A stretch of DNA of 64,000 bases. Source: Limnoglobus roseus. GTDB taxonomy: Bacteria; Planctomycetota; Planctomycetia; Gemmatales; Gemmataceae. Shown one piece after another: positions 54,468 to 63,464 of the stretch. The stretch spans positions 1,612,001 through 1,676,000 of the forward strand of contig NZ_CP042425.1 in the NCBI RefSeq assembly GCF_008254045.1. Reading direction: 5' to 3'. A program made the translations under genes and the position numbers. The stretch's first letter is position 1, and every line of letters starts with the position of its first letter. A model generated the notes under the pieces. That model made no database searches. It saw only the letters and a program-made list of their open reading frames with translations, and was not told the origin of the DNA.

Positions 54468-56213
54468 ATGACCAAAGACGACATCGCGAACGCACTGGAC
54501 GAGATCGGCACCCTCTTGGCCCTGAAGGGCGAGAACGACTTCAAGTGCCGGGCGTACCACGCGGCGTCCCGCACCATCTCGCAACTCGAAGAGGACGTCA
54601 ACAAGCTCATCGCCGCCAAGCGACTCGGCAGCGTCCGCGGTATCGGCGAGGCCCTCGTCGAGAAGATCACCACCCTCGCGACGACCGGCAAACTGCCGTA
54701 CCTCGAAGAACTCCGCGCCTCGATCCCTCCAGGCTTGTTCGACATCCTCCGCCTACCGGGCGTCGGGCCGAAAAAGGTGAAAGCCCTCCACGACGCGCTC
54801 GGCATCGACAGCCTCGCGAAGTTGAAGACCGCGTGCGAGGCCGGCGAGGTCGCGAAGTTGAAAGGCTTCGGCGAGAAAACGGCCGAGAAGATGCTTGCCG
54901 GGATCAACTTCCTCGACACCGTCGGCAACCGTGTCCGCTTCGACAAGGGCTTCGCGCTCGGCGAGCAACTCCTCGACCGCATCCGCACCTTCCCCGGCGT
55001 GATCCGGGCGGAACTCTGCGGCAGCCTTCGCCGCCGCCGGGACACGGTCAAGGACATCGACATCGTCGTGAGCACCGAGCCGGCCAATGCCGCGGCGATC
55101 ATGGAGGCGTTCGTCAAGCTCCCGGAAGTGATGCAAGTCATCGGCCAGGGGCCGACCAAATCCAGCATCGTCGCGGAACTCTCCCTCGGGCAGAGCAAAG
55201 TCGTGCTGAACGCCGACCTGCGGGTGGTGACGGACGAGCAGTTCCCGGTCGCCGTGCTGCACTTCACGGGCAGCAAAGAGCACAACATCCGCCTCCGCCA
55301 ACGGGCCATCGAGCGCGGCTACAGTCTGAACGAGTACGCCCTGACCGGCGGACCTAAATCGTTCGCCGACGAGGCCGCCATTTACAAGGCGCTCGACCTC
55401 GTCTGGGTTCCGCCGGAACTCCGCGAAGACACCGGCGAGATCGAGGCGGCCGAGAAAAACGAACTGCCCGAGTTGGTGGAAGTGAAAGACATCCGCGGCG
55501 TCTTCCACAACCATACGACCGAGAGCGACGGTACGGCCACCCTGGAAGAGATGGCCGCAGCCGCTCAGGAACTCGGCCTCGAATACCTCGGCATCGCCGA
55601 CCACTCGCTCTCGCTGACAATCGCGAACGGCCTCTCGCCGACCCGCGTGAAACGGCAGTGGGCCGCCATCGACACGCTCAACAAGAAGCTGAAGGGCCTG
55701 ACGATCTTCAAGGGTTCGGAAGTGGACATCCTCGAAGACGGCTCACTCGACTTCAACGACGAACTGCTTGCCGGGTTCGACTACGTCGTGGCCAGCGTCC
55801 ACACTCTCTTTGCGTTGAGCGAGGAAGCGCAAACCGCTCGTGTCTGCAAGGCCCTCTCGCACCCGGCGGTGACGATGCTCGGCCATGCGACCGGGCGATT
55901 GCTCCTCCGCCGCGAGGGGTACAAGCTCGATCTAGACAAGGTGCTGGAAGCGGCCGCGGCCCACGGCAAGATGATCGAGATCAACGCCCAACCCGACCGC
56001 CTCGACCTGGACTGGAAGTACGTGAAGCGGGCAAAGGCCCTCGGCATCCCGCTCGTCATCAACCCCGATGCCCACTCAACCGACGGGCTGGCTCTCTACC
56101 CCTACGGCGTGAACGTCGCCCGCCGCGGTTGGCTGACAAAGGCCGAGGTGTTCAACACGCGGTCGGCCGCGGAGGTGACGAAGGAGTTAGTCCGCAGGAA
56201 GAGCGTCAGTTGA
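54468..56213 (+). CDS. polX: DNA polymerase X with PHP domain (PolX)
   Basis: 581 aa, the full-length bacterial PolX layout. An N-terminal HhH 8-kDa-like region (residues 1-150, with LRLPGVGPKK and LKGFGEKTAEK) precedes the polymerase core with GSLRRRRDTVKDIDIV (D197, D199) and a third Asp near D250 (LNADLRVV). A PHP phosphoesterase domain follows from about 343: GVFHNHTTESDG, IADHS, VASVHTLF, INAQ and NPDAHSTDG, with the His/Asp metal ligands in place. It fills short gaps in base-excision repair and has 3'-5' exonuclease or phosphodiesterase activity. The 3' end overlaps the aminotransferase gene by 8 bp. Confidence 0.95.
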   Translation: MTKDDIANALDEIGTLLALKGENDFKCRAYHAASRTISQLEEDVNKLIAAKRLGSVRGIGEALVEKITTLATTGKLPYLEELRASIPPGLFDILRLPGVGPKKVKALHDALGIDSLAKLKTACEAGEVAKLKGFGEKTAEKMLAGINFLDTVGNRVRFDKGFALGEQLLDRIRTFPGVIRAELCGSLRRRRDTVKDIDIVVSTEPANAAAIMEAFVKLPEVMQVIGQGPTKSSIVAELSLGQSKVVLNADLRVVTDEQFPVAVLHFTGSKEHNIRLRQRAIERGYSLNEYALTGGPKSFADEAAIYKALDLVWVPPELREDTGEIEAAEKNELPELVEVKDIRGVFHNHTTESDGTATLEEMAAAAQELGLEYLGIADHSLSLTIANGLSPTRVKRQWAAIDTLNKKLKGLTIFKGSEVDILEDGSLDFNDELLAGFDYVVASVHTLFALSEEAQTARVCKALSHPAVTMLGHATGRLLLRREGYKLDLDKVLEAAAAHGKMIEINAQPDRLDLDWKYVKRAKALGIPLVINPDAHSTDGLALYPYGVNVARRGWLTKAEVFNTRSAAEVTKELVRRKSVS

Positions 56214-57456
56214 GGCGGTACTTCGGATTCGCGACCAGATACGTTTCCACCCGCTCCGTCTTCGTCACCGCGTCGCGGAAGAAGTGGACCGCCTTCACCA
56301 ATCGGTCGTCCGGTTCCGCACACGAGAAGCGCAGGAAGCCGCAGCCGGCGTCGCCGAAGCACTCGCCGCCCAGGCACGCCACGCCGACGTTGTCGTCCGC
56401 CCCTTCCAACAGGTACATCGCTAGGCCGTGCGATGTGATGCCGAGCCGCTGACAGATCGGGGTAACGTTCGGGAAGACGTAGAACGTGCCGACTGGCATC
56501 GTCACACTCACGCCCGGCACCTGCTCCAACTCGCGGACGAGAACCTCGACCTTCTTCTGGAACTTTGCCATCACCGCGTCGCGTTCGGCCGCGTCGTTCT
56601 CCAGGGCGGCCTTCCCTGCGAGTTGCACGATCGGCGGCACGCAGGACAGCGACGAGTTCACCATCTTCCCGATCAGTTGCACGACATCCGGCGAGCCGAC
56701 GGCGAAGCCGAGCCGCCACCCGCTCATGCTGTACGACTTCGAGAACGTGTACGCCCCGACGCACTGCCCCATCATCCCGGACTCGGCGAGTATGCTCTGG
56801 TGCCGGCCCTGCCAGACCATGTGACAGTACGGCTCGTCGCTCAGCAGGGCGATGTTCTTGCCGCGGATCAGATCCGCGATGGCTTTCAGATCGTCGCCCG
56901 TTGCCACGCCGCCGGTTGGGTTGTGCGGCGAGTTGAGAAAGATCGCCTTTGGCCGCTTCGCCGTTTTCAGGAACTGCTCCACGTCCGTCGGGTTCGGCCG
57001 GAAGGCGTTCTCTTCCTTCAAGGACGCGAACACCGGCACGCCGCCCCGCCGCAGGACGTTCGGGACATACGTCGCGAAGGTCGGGCTGAACAACAACACC
57101 TCGTCGCCAGGTTCGAGGAAGAGTTCGCAGAAGTACGTCTCGAAGACTTTGGCCCCCGGCCCGACGACGACGTTCTCGGCCGTGGCCGGTATGCCGAACT
57201 CGTCCCTCACGAACTTGGCGGCCGCCGCCCGGAACTCTGGCAGGCCGAGCGACGGACAGTAGTGCGACTGCCCCCCGTCGATGGCCGCCTTACCAGCCGC
57301 ATTGGCGTGGGCCGGCGTCGGGAACGGGCTGTCACCGATCTGGAGTTCGACCACGTCCTTGCCGGCTGCCTTCAGCTTTCGGGCGATGGCGAGCACGTCG
57401 AACGCGACCTCGGTCGTGAGGTTGGCCGCGAAGGTTGAGACTGATGGGGTGATCAT
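56206..57456 (-). CDS. Class I/II PLP-dependent aminotransferase
   Basis: 416 aa with an AspC-type fold. Signatures are SHYCPSLGLPEFRAAAAKF, the NSPHNPTGG motif (Asn for PLP), SDEPYCHMVW, and the Schiff-base Lys in YTFSKSYSMSGWRLGF. The C-terminal RFSCAEPDDRL supplies the conserved Arg that binds the substrate carboxylate. It is probably an aspartate-type or broad-specificity transaminase; the substrate is not clear. It is convergent with polX. Confidence 0.92.
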   Translation of the reverse strand: MITPSVSTFAANLTTEVAFDVLAIARKLKAAGKDVVELQIGDSPFPTPAHANAAGKAAIDGGQSHYCPSLGLPEFRAAAAKFVRDEFGIPATAENVVVGPGAKVFETYFCELFLEPGDEVLLFSPTFATYVPNVLRRGGVPVFASLKEENAFRPNPTDVEQFLKTAKRPKAIFLNSPHNPTGGVATGDDLKAIADLIRGKNIALLSDEPYCHMVWQGRHQSILAESGMMGQCVGAYTFSKSYSMSGWRLGFAVGSPDVVQLIGKMVNSSLSCVPPIVQLAGKAALENDAAERDAVMAKFQKKVEVLVRELEQVPGVSVTMPVGTFYVFPNVTPICQRLGITSHGLAMYLLEGADDNVGVACLGGECFGDAGCGFLRFSCAEPDDRLVKAVHFFRDAVTKTERVETYLVANPKYRLN

Positions 57457-57609
57457 AACCAGATGTTAGTAGAACCGGGGTTCACCATCACCGGGTAGGT
57501 ATATTCCAGCGCGCCGAAGGAGCCCACCATCGGAAGATAGTTCTTGTTCATCTCAGAACTTCGTCTGTAGAATCAACGCACAAATTTCCTCTTCCGGTTG
57601 AGTGCGCCC

Positions 57610-59283
57610 ATGTCCCTCTTGGTTTCCTGTCCCTCGTGCTCGACGATGTTGACCGCCCCCGTTGAAGCGGTCGGACGAAAAGTCCGGTGCCCGAAATGCC
57701 AAGCCGCGGTCCCCGTGTCCTCTCCCCAATCGGCGGCAACCGCGGCACGTTCGAAGGATAAAACCGACCCGACAGCCCGCCCGCAGCCTTCGAGTACCCA
57801 AAATCAGCTCCCCCGTCGTCCACGCGATGGCGACGAAGACGAGGTTCCGCCGCCCTCACGGCGCTCTGCCGACACCAATCCGAAAGCCGCCACCCGGTCT
57901 CGCAAGCCCGCGGCAGCCGTGAACGACGAGGACGCAGAAGACGAGAAACCGGTCCGGTCCCGTCGGCCGAGAAATTCGCGACACGAGGACGACGAAGATG
58001 AGGGTGACAATCGCACCCGATCGCGACGGACTCAGAACTCTGGGGGTTCCAAACTCCTGGTGATCGGCCTCGCTTCGGTCATCGCCCTCGCCGGGCTCGG
58101 AGCCGGTGCATACTTTCTGTTCGGCGGCAAGAAGAGTTCCACCGACACCGCCCCGGTCGCGGGCGGTCAAGCCTTGATCGGACAAGCCCCACCAACCGAT
58201 GCCGGGATCAACTGGGTTCCTGCTGAGGACACCGATTTCGCGTTCAAGGCCGCGTTCCCGAACCTTGCAGCCACCCCTTACAACCCGCTCGACGAGATCG
58301 CTGACCCGAAGAAACGTGACTTCGCCGCGAGCGTGATGAAGAGCATGAAGGCCAAGTACCTCCAAACTCGCGACGGGAACCGGCGGTACATCATCAACGC
58401 CGTTCCCCTTGAGTTGGGCGGGATGCCGCCCAAAGTGTACCTCGAACGACTGGGCAGCGGCCTCTCGCTGATGTACGAAGGATTCACTCCCGAACCCGGT
58501 CCGGTCGGAGAATCGGCCGGGCACCCGTGCCAGGACTTCCTGCTGAAGGCAGATGGAAAGGCGAAAGCCCTTCGGGTCGTTGTGACCACCGGCTTGAACT
58601 ACACTCTCGTCGTCGAAGGTTCCGATGTCTCTCTGGCGGACCCGATCGTGAAAGGCTTCTTCGAACACTTCGCCTCGACCAAGGCCGCCCCTGCGAGCAT
58701 GACTCCCAAGAGCACCGAACCCGCGCCGACGACCAAGCCGAAAACGCCAACCGCAACGGCCGTCGGCGAATGGAAACCGTTCTCCGGCAGCACGGTGAAA
58801 TTCGACATGCTATTCCCGGGCGACACCCCCACCACGGTCGGCACCTTTGACCGTGTCACCAATTCGACCCAACGCAATTACATGGAGACAACTTGGTCGA
58901 AAGAACAAGTCACTTATGAAAGCTTTGAAGCGAACCAGGGGGGCTTAAAGTTCACGATCACGGCGTTCTTCGACGGCAAACTGAAGCACATCTCGGCCTC
59001 CAACGCCCAGGGGAAGCGCATCACCATGCTTCAAGGGGCCATCTACGACAAGGCCGTCCGGCACGTCTTTCGAACGAATCATGGAAATGACTTTCACGAT
59101 GAAGTGTACTCTCTCACCATGAAATCGGGCACGGGAAAGGTCATCGTTCGGGAAGTGCGGGCGGGCAGCTATTCGTACTTCCTCCGGATCGAGGGCACCA
59201 CTTCGCTGAATGACGAAGACCCCACCGTCTGGAAGTTCATGAACAGTTTGAAGTGGCCCGCCGATGCGATTGAGAAGAAGTGA
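57610..59283 (+). CDS. Zinc-ribbon, one-TM protein with C-terminal domain pair
   Basis: 557 aa from MSLLVSCPSC; a TTG 4 codons upstream is less likely. The layout is the same as that of the 2132 protein: C7, C10, C27 and C30 form a zinc ribbon, about 40-145 is a highly charged disordered region rich in DEDE and RSRR, and 148-172 is a TM helix. The ~385-residue C-terminal part seems to hold two similar beta-rich halves, with DFAFKAAFPN near the first and VKFDMLFPGDTPT near the second. The function is unknown; such proteins are common in planctomycetes. Confidence 0.75.
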   Translation: MSLLVSCPSCSTMLTAPVEAVGRKVRCPKCQAAVPVSSPQSAATAARSKDKTDPTARPQPSSTQNQLPRRPRDGDEDEVPPPSRRSADTNPKAATRSRKPAAAVNDEDAEDEKPVRSRRPRNSRHEDDEDEGDNRTRSRRTQNSGGSKLLVIGLASVIALAGLGAGAYFLFGGKKSSTDTAPVAGGQALIGQAPPTDAGINWVPAEDTDFAFKAAFPNLAATPYNPLDEIADPKKRDFAASVMKSMKAKYLQTRDGNRRYIINAVPLELGGMPPKVYLERLGSGLSLMYEGFTPEPGPVGESAGHPCQDFLLKADGKAKALRVVVTTGLNYTLVVEGSDVSLADPIVKGFFEHFASTKAAPASMTPKSTEPAPTTKPKTPTATAVGEWKPFSGSTVKFDMLFPGDTPTTVGTFDRVTNSTQRNYMETTWSKEQVTYESFEANQGGLKFTITAFFDGKLKHISASNAQGKRITMLQGAIYDKAVRHVFRTNHGNDFHDEVYSLTMKSGTGKVIVREVRAGSYSYFLRIEGTTSLNDEDPTVWKFMNSLKWPADAIEKK

Positions 59284-59381
59284 GGAATGGAGGTCGTTCA
59301 CGAAACAAGAATTGAAACAGTGGGCAGAACAACCGATCGGCATGATTGACCTTTCCAGCCGTTTCATCTCCTGGAGGCAGA

Positions 59382-59849
59382 ATGGAATACAGCATCCGAC
59401 TCGAACACCACGCGGGCCGCCCACTCGCGGTGGTGCGGCGCTGCGCGAAACAGCAAGAGCTATCGAAGGTCGTACCCGAGGCGTGCGGGACGGTGTGGAA
59501 CGCCCTCCGAGGGCAGGGTGTCACCGGAGCCGGCCGCCATATCGCAGTCTACCTCGACGGCCAGATCAATCTCGAAGTCGGGGTCGAACTGGACGGGCCG
59601 TTCGCCGGGGCGGGCGAAGTCGTCCCTTCGACCACCCCATCCGGCTTCGTAGCGACCACGACCCATTTCGGCCCCTACGGTCAACTGGGGAAGGCACACG
59701 ACGCGATTCTCCAGTGGTGCGCGAGTAACGGGCACGCCCTAGTCGGCCCGAACTGGGAGGTGTACGGCCACTGGCACGAGGATTGGAACCGCGATCCGAG
59801 TTTGATCACGACCGATGTCTTCTACCCCATCACTCCGGCGGGTTCTTAA
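59382..59849 (+). CDS. GyrI-like small-molecule-binding protein
   Basis: 155 aa from MEYSIRLEHH with a strong ggagg site. It is a stand-alone GyrI-like (AraC effector-binding) domain. The pattern PLAVVRRCAKQQELSKVVPE and the late HFGPYGQLGKAHDAILQWC are typical, as is the acidic VYGHWHEDWNRDPSLITTDVFYPI with the Glu and Trp of the ligand pocket. It may bind a cationic compound. The last 4 bp overlap the convergent metallophosphatase gene. Confidence 0.85.
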   Translation: MEYSIRLEHHAGRPLAVVRRCAKQQELSKVVPEACGTVWNALRGQGVTGAGRHIAVYLDGQINLEVGVELDGPFAGAGEVVPSTTPSGFVATTTHFGPYGQLGKAHDAILQWCASNGHALVGPNWEVYGHWHEDWNRDPSLITTDVFYPITPAGS

Positions 59850-60700
59850 GCCGCTTTCAACTCGAACACCGTCACCTCCGGGCGGACGTTGAACCGCACT
59901 TTCATGATGTGCCCGAGGCCGCGGCTGATGTACAGTCGTCGGCCGCCGGACAGATCAAACTCGCCACTCGTGTACCGCTTGTTGATGACCGGCAGGATCG
60001 GCGGCGAAAGGAACGGCGGCTTACACTGGCCGCCGTGCGTGTGGCCGGAGAGGATCCAGCCGCGGTGCTTCTCCCAGCCGATGTAATCCACGCCGTCCGG
60101 ATTGTGGCACATCGCCAAGGAGGCCCGGTTCGGGTCCAACTTCGACATGGCCGCGAGGGGATCAAATCGGCCGGACCACACGTCATCCAGGCCGAAAATT
60201 TGGAGGCCTTGAACGTCGATCAGTTCGTTTCGCAGGACACGAATGCCGATCGGTTCCAGTTGCTTCACTAACTCGTCGGCCACCTCCCAGTTCTTCCAGC
60301 CGGCCCCGTAGTCGTGGTTGCCGAGGACGGCGAACGTGCCAAGACGGCCGGGCGAGAGGGATTCCAGTTGGCGGATCGTGTCCTCGATGCGCTCGGTGTA
60401 GTTCGCACTCATGAAGTCGCCCGTGATCAGAATCAGGTCCGGCTTCAGCGACGAGATCTCGCGGAACCAACTCGTGAGATAAGTCGGCGACACCGGGCCG
60501 ACGTGGATGTCACTGATGTGGACGAGCTTCTTGCCAACGAGATCGGGTGGGAGATTCGCGATGGGGAGTTGGCGTTCAGTCAGGACGGCCCAGCGCGGTT
60601 CGACCTGCCAGGTGTAGAAGCCGACGCCCGCGACGGCGGCGAGAAAGCGGCGGCGGGTAAGGAGGCGACGTTTGGGCTTTGGCGGGGGTGGAGCATCCAT
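59846..60700 (-). CDS. Tat-exported metallophosphatase, canonical motifs
   Basis: 284 aa from MDAPPPPKPK; an ATG 5 codons upstream is possible. The TRRRFLAAVAGVGFY segment is a twin-arginine signal or anchor. All calcineurin-type motifs are intact: HISDIHVGP (D and H), ITGDFMS (D), LGNHDYG (N), MCHNP (H) and SGHTHGGQ (H, H). It resembles the YaeI/LpxH-like group of periplasmic or membrane phosphatases. It is clearly related to the altered copy at 50540-51373. Confidence 0.9.
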   Translation of the reverse strand: MDAPPPPKPKRRLLTRRRFLAAVAGVGFYTWQVEPRWAVLTERQLPIANLPPDLVGKKLVHISDIHVGPVSPTYLTSWFREISSLKPDLILITGDFMSANYTERIEDTIRQLESLSPGRLGTFAVLGNHDYGAGWKNWEVADELVKQLEPIGIRVLRNELIDVQGLQIFGLDDVWSGRFDPLAAMSKLDPNRASLAMCHNPDGVDYIGWEKHRGWILSGHTHGGQCKPPFLSPPILPVINKRYTSGEFDLSGGRRLYISRGLGHIMKVRFNVRPEVTVFELKAA

Positions 60701-60719
60701 CCCGAGAGTGTACAAACGC

Positions 60720-60754
60720 GAGCGGAGCGCGGAAGGGTGTCCCGCGCTCCGCTC
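60720..60754. terminator. 13-bp hairpin before the metallophosphatase gene
   Basis: Perfect arms at 60720-60732 and 60742-60754 with a 9-nt loop. It follows the stop of the minus-strand gene at 60780 by 26 bp and lies just upstream of the next start, so it probably terminates the upstream transcript. Confidence 0.65.
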
Positions 60755-60779
60755 CGAAGGCTCCGTGTCGCCACCAAAT

Positions 60780-61529
60780 TTACTGTTTCGCGCCGATCAC
60801 CTTCTGAAGTGGCGTGATGATGTTCGGTACGACGTACTGGGTCACGAGTTCGTCGATCACCCGCCGTTGGTTCCGGTACGAGTCCACGAATGTCTTGTAC
60901 GGCGTCTTGCTCCAGAACTGCCGGGCGGTGAAGTAGACCGTGATCGGCGCTTCCGGAAACTGGCCGGTCCGCACCTGGTACGGCGTCGTCCGCGTTTCGA
61001 CGGTCATCCGGCCCTGCAAGCCGCAACCCTCGTCGAGGGCCATCAGCACGCTCGGCTGGTAGTGAAGCACACGACCGCCGGGAATTTGCGTCAGCCCTTC
61101 CAGCGGTGTGTTCGCGGCCAGAGCTTCGGCCACGACCTCGTCATGGTTCCCCTGGTAGACGAAGTCGAAGTAGTACTGCACGTCCACCGCGTCGGTGTGA
61201 AGCGGGCCTAGGTCGAGGTGGTACGCGGCCATCTCCAGGATGCGCTCGTTGTGCTCGTCGGCGTCTTCCATCGCCGGCGGGTTGACGAAGCCGGCGCAAA
61301 GGCGGCGGGCATCGAGCGACGTCCAGCGGTACGACCCGGCGTCTCGCTCCTCCTCGAGGGCGTACTCGCCGTTGTCGCGCTTCTCGAAGTCGGTCATCGA
61401 CGGCACGGCCTTGCGAACCGAGTCGAAGAAGTGGAGGATCGTCTCGCGGCCCGTCGGCATTTCCACCTTCCCCAGGATGTAAGTCGAGATGCCGAAATCG
61501 TCACACATCGAGCTATACAAGTTGCTCAT
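60780..61529 (-). CDS. Conserved protein of unknown function
   Basis: 249 aa from MSNLYSSMCDDFG with an agga site. There is no signal peptide or TM helix. The sequence is mixed alpha/beta with FDSVRKAVPSMTDFEKRD, LDLGPLHTDAVDVQYYFDFVYQGNHDEVV and RTTPYQVRTGQFPEAPITVYF. It has a single Cys near the start and another near residue 78. It does not match a family recognised here. By its intact frame, its Shine-Dalgarno and flanking hairpins it is a real gene. Confidence 0.7.
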   Translation of the reverse strand: MSNLYSSMCDDFGISTYILGKVEMPTGRETILHFFDSVRKAVPSMTDFEKRDNGEYALEEERDAGSYRWTSLDARRLCAGFVNPPAMEDADEHNERILEMAAYHLDLGPLHTDAVDVQYYFDFVYQGNHDEVVAEALAANTPLEGLTQIPGGRVLHYQPSVLMALDEGCGLQGRMTVETRTTPYQVRTGQFPEAPITVYFTARQFWSKTPYKTFVDSYRNQRRVIDELVTQYVVPNIITPLQKVIGAKQ

Positions 61530-61825
61530 CGACGGTTCCTTTCGTCTGCCACGGGGCGATCGAACGTGGGTCAACTTCTCCTAACGGGACAAGTCGGCCG
61601 GGGTTCGTCGCCGGTAAATCATTGTTCGCGTCCGGCGAGAGTAATGCAAGGCCGAGAGAATGCCCAGCTTTCCCTTACCGCAAGATTAGAACATTCTTCG
61701 CCGCTTCAACCAATGATGGAGATGACAGAACGCGAAAAGAGGTTCGAGAGGTGGTGGCAAAATTGGAACAAGGCGGTGAACGACCAAGCCCGGCCGAATG
61801 TCGGCCGGGCTTCGGCAGAGAATCT
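61530..61825. other. Intergenic region with a 12-bp hairpin
   Basis: No gene is well supported. A perfect 12-bp hairpin lies at 61786-61797/61801-61812 (3-nt loop) and probably ends the minus-strand gene at 61826-62098. A 38-codon plus-strand frame (61713-61829) runs through it and is only a weak candidate. Confidence 0.55.
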
Positions 61826-62098
61826 TTAGGCGACGCGAGCCAGTTTGGCCCGTTCCGGGACGCGAAGTTCGTTCTTGGTCTGCCACCGGCCGGCGTCGGG
61901 CGTGCCCTGCCACTGTTGCAGGTGAATGGCCGTGCAGGCTTCCTTTTCGTCGTCTTCGAGCAGTTCCGCGTAGGCTTCGAGGTATTCGCCGCGAACGTGG
62001 GTGGACGACCGGCCGACGTACAGGAGGCATTCGCCGCGACCTTCGAGGATCGCAACCGCCCGCCAACCTTGTGCTTTGGATTCGGTTTGAATGAACAT
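61826..62098 (-). CDS. Small conserved protein of unknown function
   Basis: 90 aa from MFIQTESKAQG with a very strong ggaggg site 10 bp upstream. The sequence is soluble, with GWRAVAILEGRGECLLYVG, an acidic helix (LEAYAELLEDDEKEA) and a basic C-terminus. No family is recognised. The good Shine-Dalgarno, the closely following hairpin and the position beside infA support expression. It may be a planctomycete-specific protein. Confidence 0.7.
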   Translation of the reverse strand: MFIQTESKAQGWRAVAILEGRGECLLYVGRSSTHVRGEYLEAYAELLEDDEKEACTAIHLQQWQGTPDAGRWQTKNELRVPERAKLARVA

Positions 62099-62218
62099 GC
62101 TTCGGTCCCTCCCTGGTTTGTGGTGTGCACCGTCGTCCTGACGATGTGGGGACTAGCTTGTCGAAAACCGAGGCTGATGTCAACGAAAAAGTGCCTGAAT
62201 TGTAAACTTTGATTCAAG

Positions 62219-62437
62219 TCACCGGGCCCGGTAGGTGATGCGGCCACGGGAAAGATCGTAGGGGGAAATTTCGACTTTGACCCGGTCGCCGGGGATGATG
62301 CGAATGAAGTGCTTGCGCATCTTGCCCGCGATGTGGGCGATGACTTCACCGCCGATGTCGAGTTCGACCCGGAACTGGGTATTCGCCAACGCTTCTTTGA
62401 CTCGCCCTTCGACCTCGATCGCTTCTTCTTTCGCCAT
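62219..62437 (-). CDS. infA: Translation initiation factor IF-1
   Basis: 72 aa, the full length of IF-1. It occupies the ribosomal A site during initiation and helps IF-2 and IF-3. The OB fold is clear: [58 protein letters not shown]. It is a single gene here and not next to ribosomal-protein genes. Confidence 0.97.
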   Translation of the reverse strand: MAKEEAIEVEGRVKEALANTQFRVELDIGGEVIAHIAGKMRKHFIRIIPGDRVKVEISPYDLSRGRITYRAR

Positions 62438-62566
62438 GAACGCCGCACCTTCGTGAAACGAACACAGCGCTCAACGTGTTCCCGGTGAACCGTTTTGAGC
62501 GCTGCTGTATTTTAAAGTGCGTGTGGGCGAAACGAAAGCACAAACCGGCGCGATTGTGTCGTCGGA

Positions 62567-62950
62567 TCAGTAGCCGCCGCGGTCGCCGCCATACCCCCCA
62601 CCGCCACCGCCGTAGCCGCCCCCACCGCCACTTCGACGGCTGCCACCACCGCCACCACCACCGTAGCTACCACCTCCACCTCCGGAACGCGGGCCGCGCT
62701 CTTGCCGGGGTTGGGCGATGTTCACCGTCAACGGTCGGCCGTTCATGGGCTGCTCGTTGAGGGCCTGAATCGCGGCCTGGGCTTCGGCTTCGTTCGCCAT
62801 CTCAACGAAAGCGAAACCGCGTGAGCGGCCGGTCTCACGATCTGTTACGATCTGGGCCCGCTGGACGGTACCGTACTGCTGGAAGAGCGAGTACAGGTCG
62901 TCTTCGGTCGTGCTCCAGGGCAAGTTCCCGACATAAATGTTCGTGGCCAT
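62567..62950 (-). CDS. RRM RNA-binding protein with Gly-rich tail
   Basis: 127 aa from MATNIYVGNL. A single RRM carries RNP2 (IYVGNL, 5-10) and RNP1 (RGFAFVEM, 44-51) with the aromatic residues that stack on RNA. Residues about 86-127 are a Gly/Tyr/Ser/Arg tail of repeated GGGG(Y/S) units. Proteins like this are cold-induced RNA chaperones in cyanobacteria and many planctomycetes. The 5' region upstream (62951-63104) is long enough to hold a regulatory leader. Confidence 0.93.
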   Translation of the reverse strand: MATNIYVGNLPWSTTEDDLYSLFQQYGTVQRAQIVTDRETGRSRGFAFVEMANEAEAQAAIQALNEQPMNGRPLTVNIAQPRQERGPRSGGGGGSYGGGGGGGSRRSGGGGGYGGGGGGYGGDRGGY

Positions 62951-63104
62951 AGGCAACCAATCAAATCCGTGCCGTCGGTGATCGACCCGAGGCGTCGGCA
63001 CTGTGCCAACATCTTGTGATCCCGACACTCATCACAGGAGACAAGTTTTGAGATAGTAAGCGATAATTCCGTTCCTGCCAAGCAAGAACAGTCGGAAAAT
63101 AAAA

Positions 63105-63130
63105 CACCCCCGGAGATTTCTCCGAGGGTG
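63105..63130 (-). terminator. Terminator of groES
   Basis: A 12-bp stem with one mismatch (63105-63116 with 63119-63130), followed on the minus strand by TTTTATTTT. It lies 27 bp after the groES stop at 63158, so groES is not joined to a groEL gene here. Confidence 0.85.
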
Positions 63131-63157
63131 CACGTATTTCGTCGGATATGCCGACAG

Positions 63158-63445
63158 TCAATCCACGACGGCGAGGATGTCGTCTTCGCTCATCACCAGC
63201 AGTTCCTTGCCGTCGACCGTGACTTCATTCCCGGCGTAGGAGGTGAACAGCACCTTGTCGCCGACCTTGACCTGGAACGGGGCGCGCTTGCCGTTCTCCA
63301 GAACCTTGCCCTCGCCGAGGGAGAGGATCTTGCCTTGCTTCGGCTTCTCCTTGGCGTTGTCGGGCAGAATGATCCCGCCGGCGGTCTTGTCTTCCGCTTG
63401 CATCCGCTCGACCACAATCTTCTCGTTCAAAGGGGTAATCGCCAT
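63158..63445 (-). CDS. groES: Co-chaperonin GroES
   Basis: 95 aa from MAITPLNEKI with an aggaga site. It has the Hsp10 fold: PLNEKIVVERMQAEDKTAGG, then GGIILPDNAKEKPKQG (mobile loop) and KVGDKVLFTSYAGNEV. The length is normal. It is 19 bp downstream of the response-regulator start gene and ends at its own terminator; no groEL lies beside it in the window. No CIRCE element (ttagcactc-N9-gagtgctaa) was seen upstream. Confidence 0.95.
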   Translation of the reverse strand: MAITPLNEKIVVERMQAEDKTAGGIILPDNAKEKPKQGKILSLGEGKVLENGKRAPFQVKVGDKVLFTSYAGNEVTVDGKELLVMSEDDILAVVD

Positions 63446-63464
63446 CGCCGGACTCTCCTGAAGG

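Noticed and set aside
62570..62690. GGC/CCG-rich tract resembling a microsatellite
   Set aside because: It encodes the Gly-rich tail of the RRM protein, a normal feature of this family.
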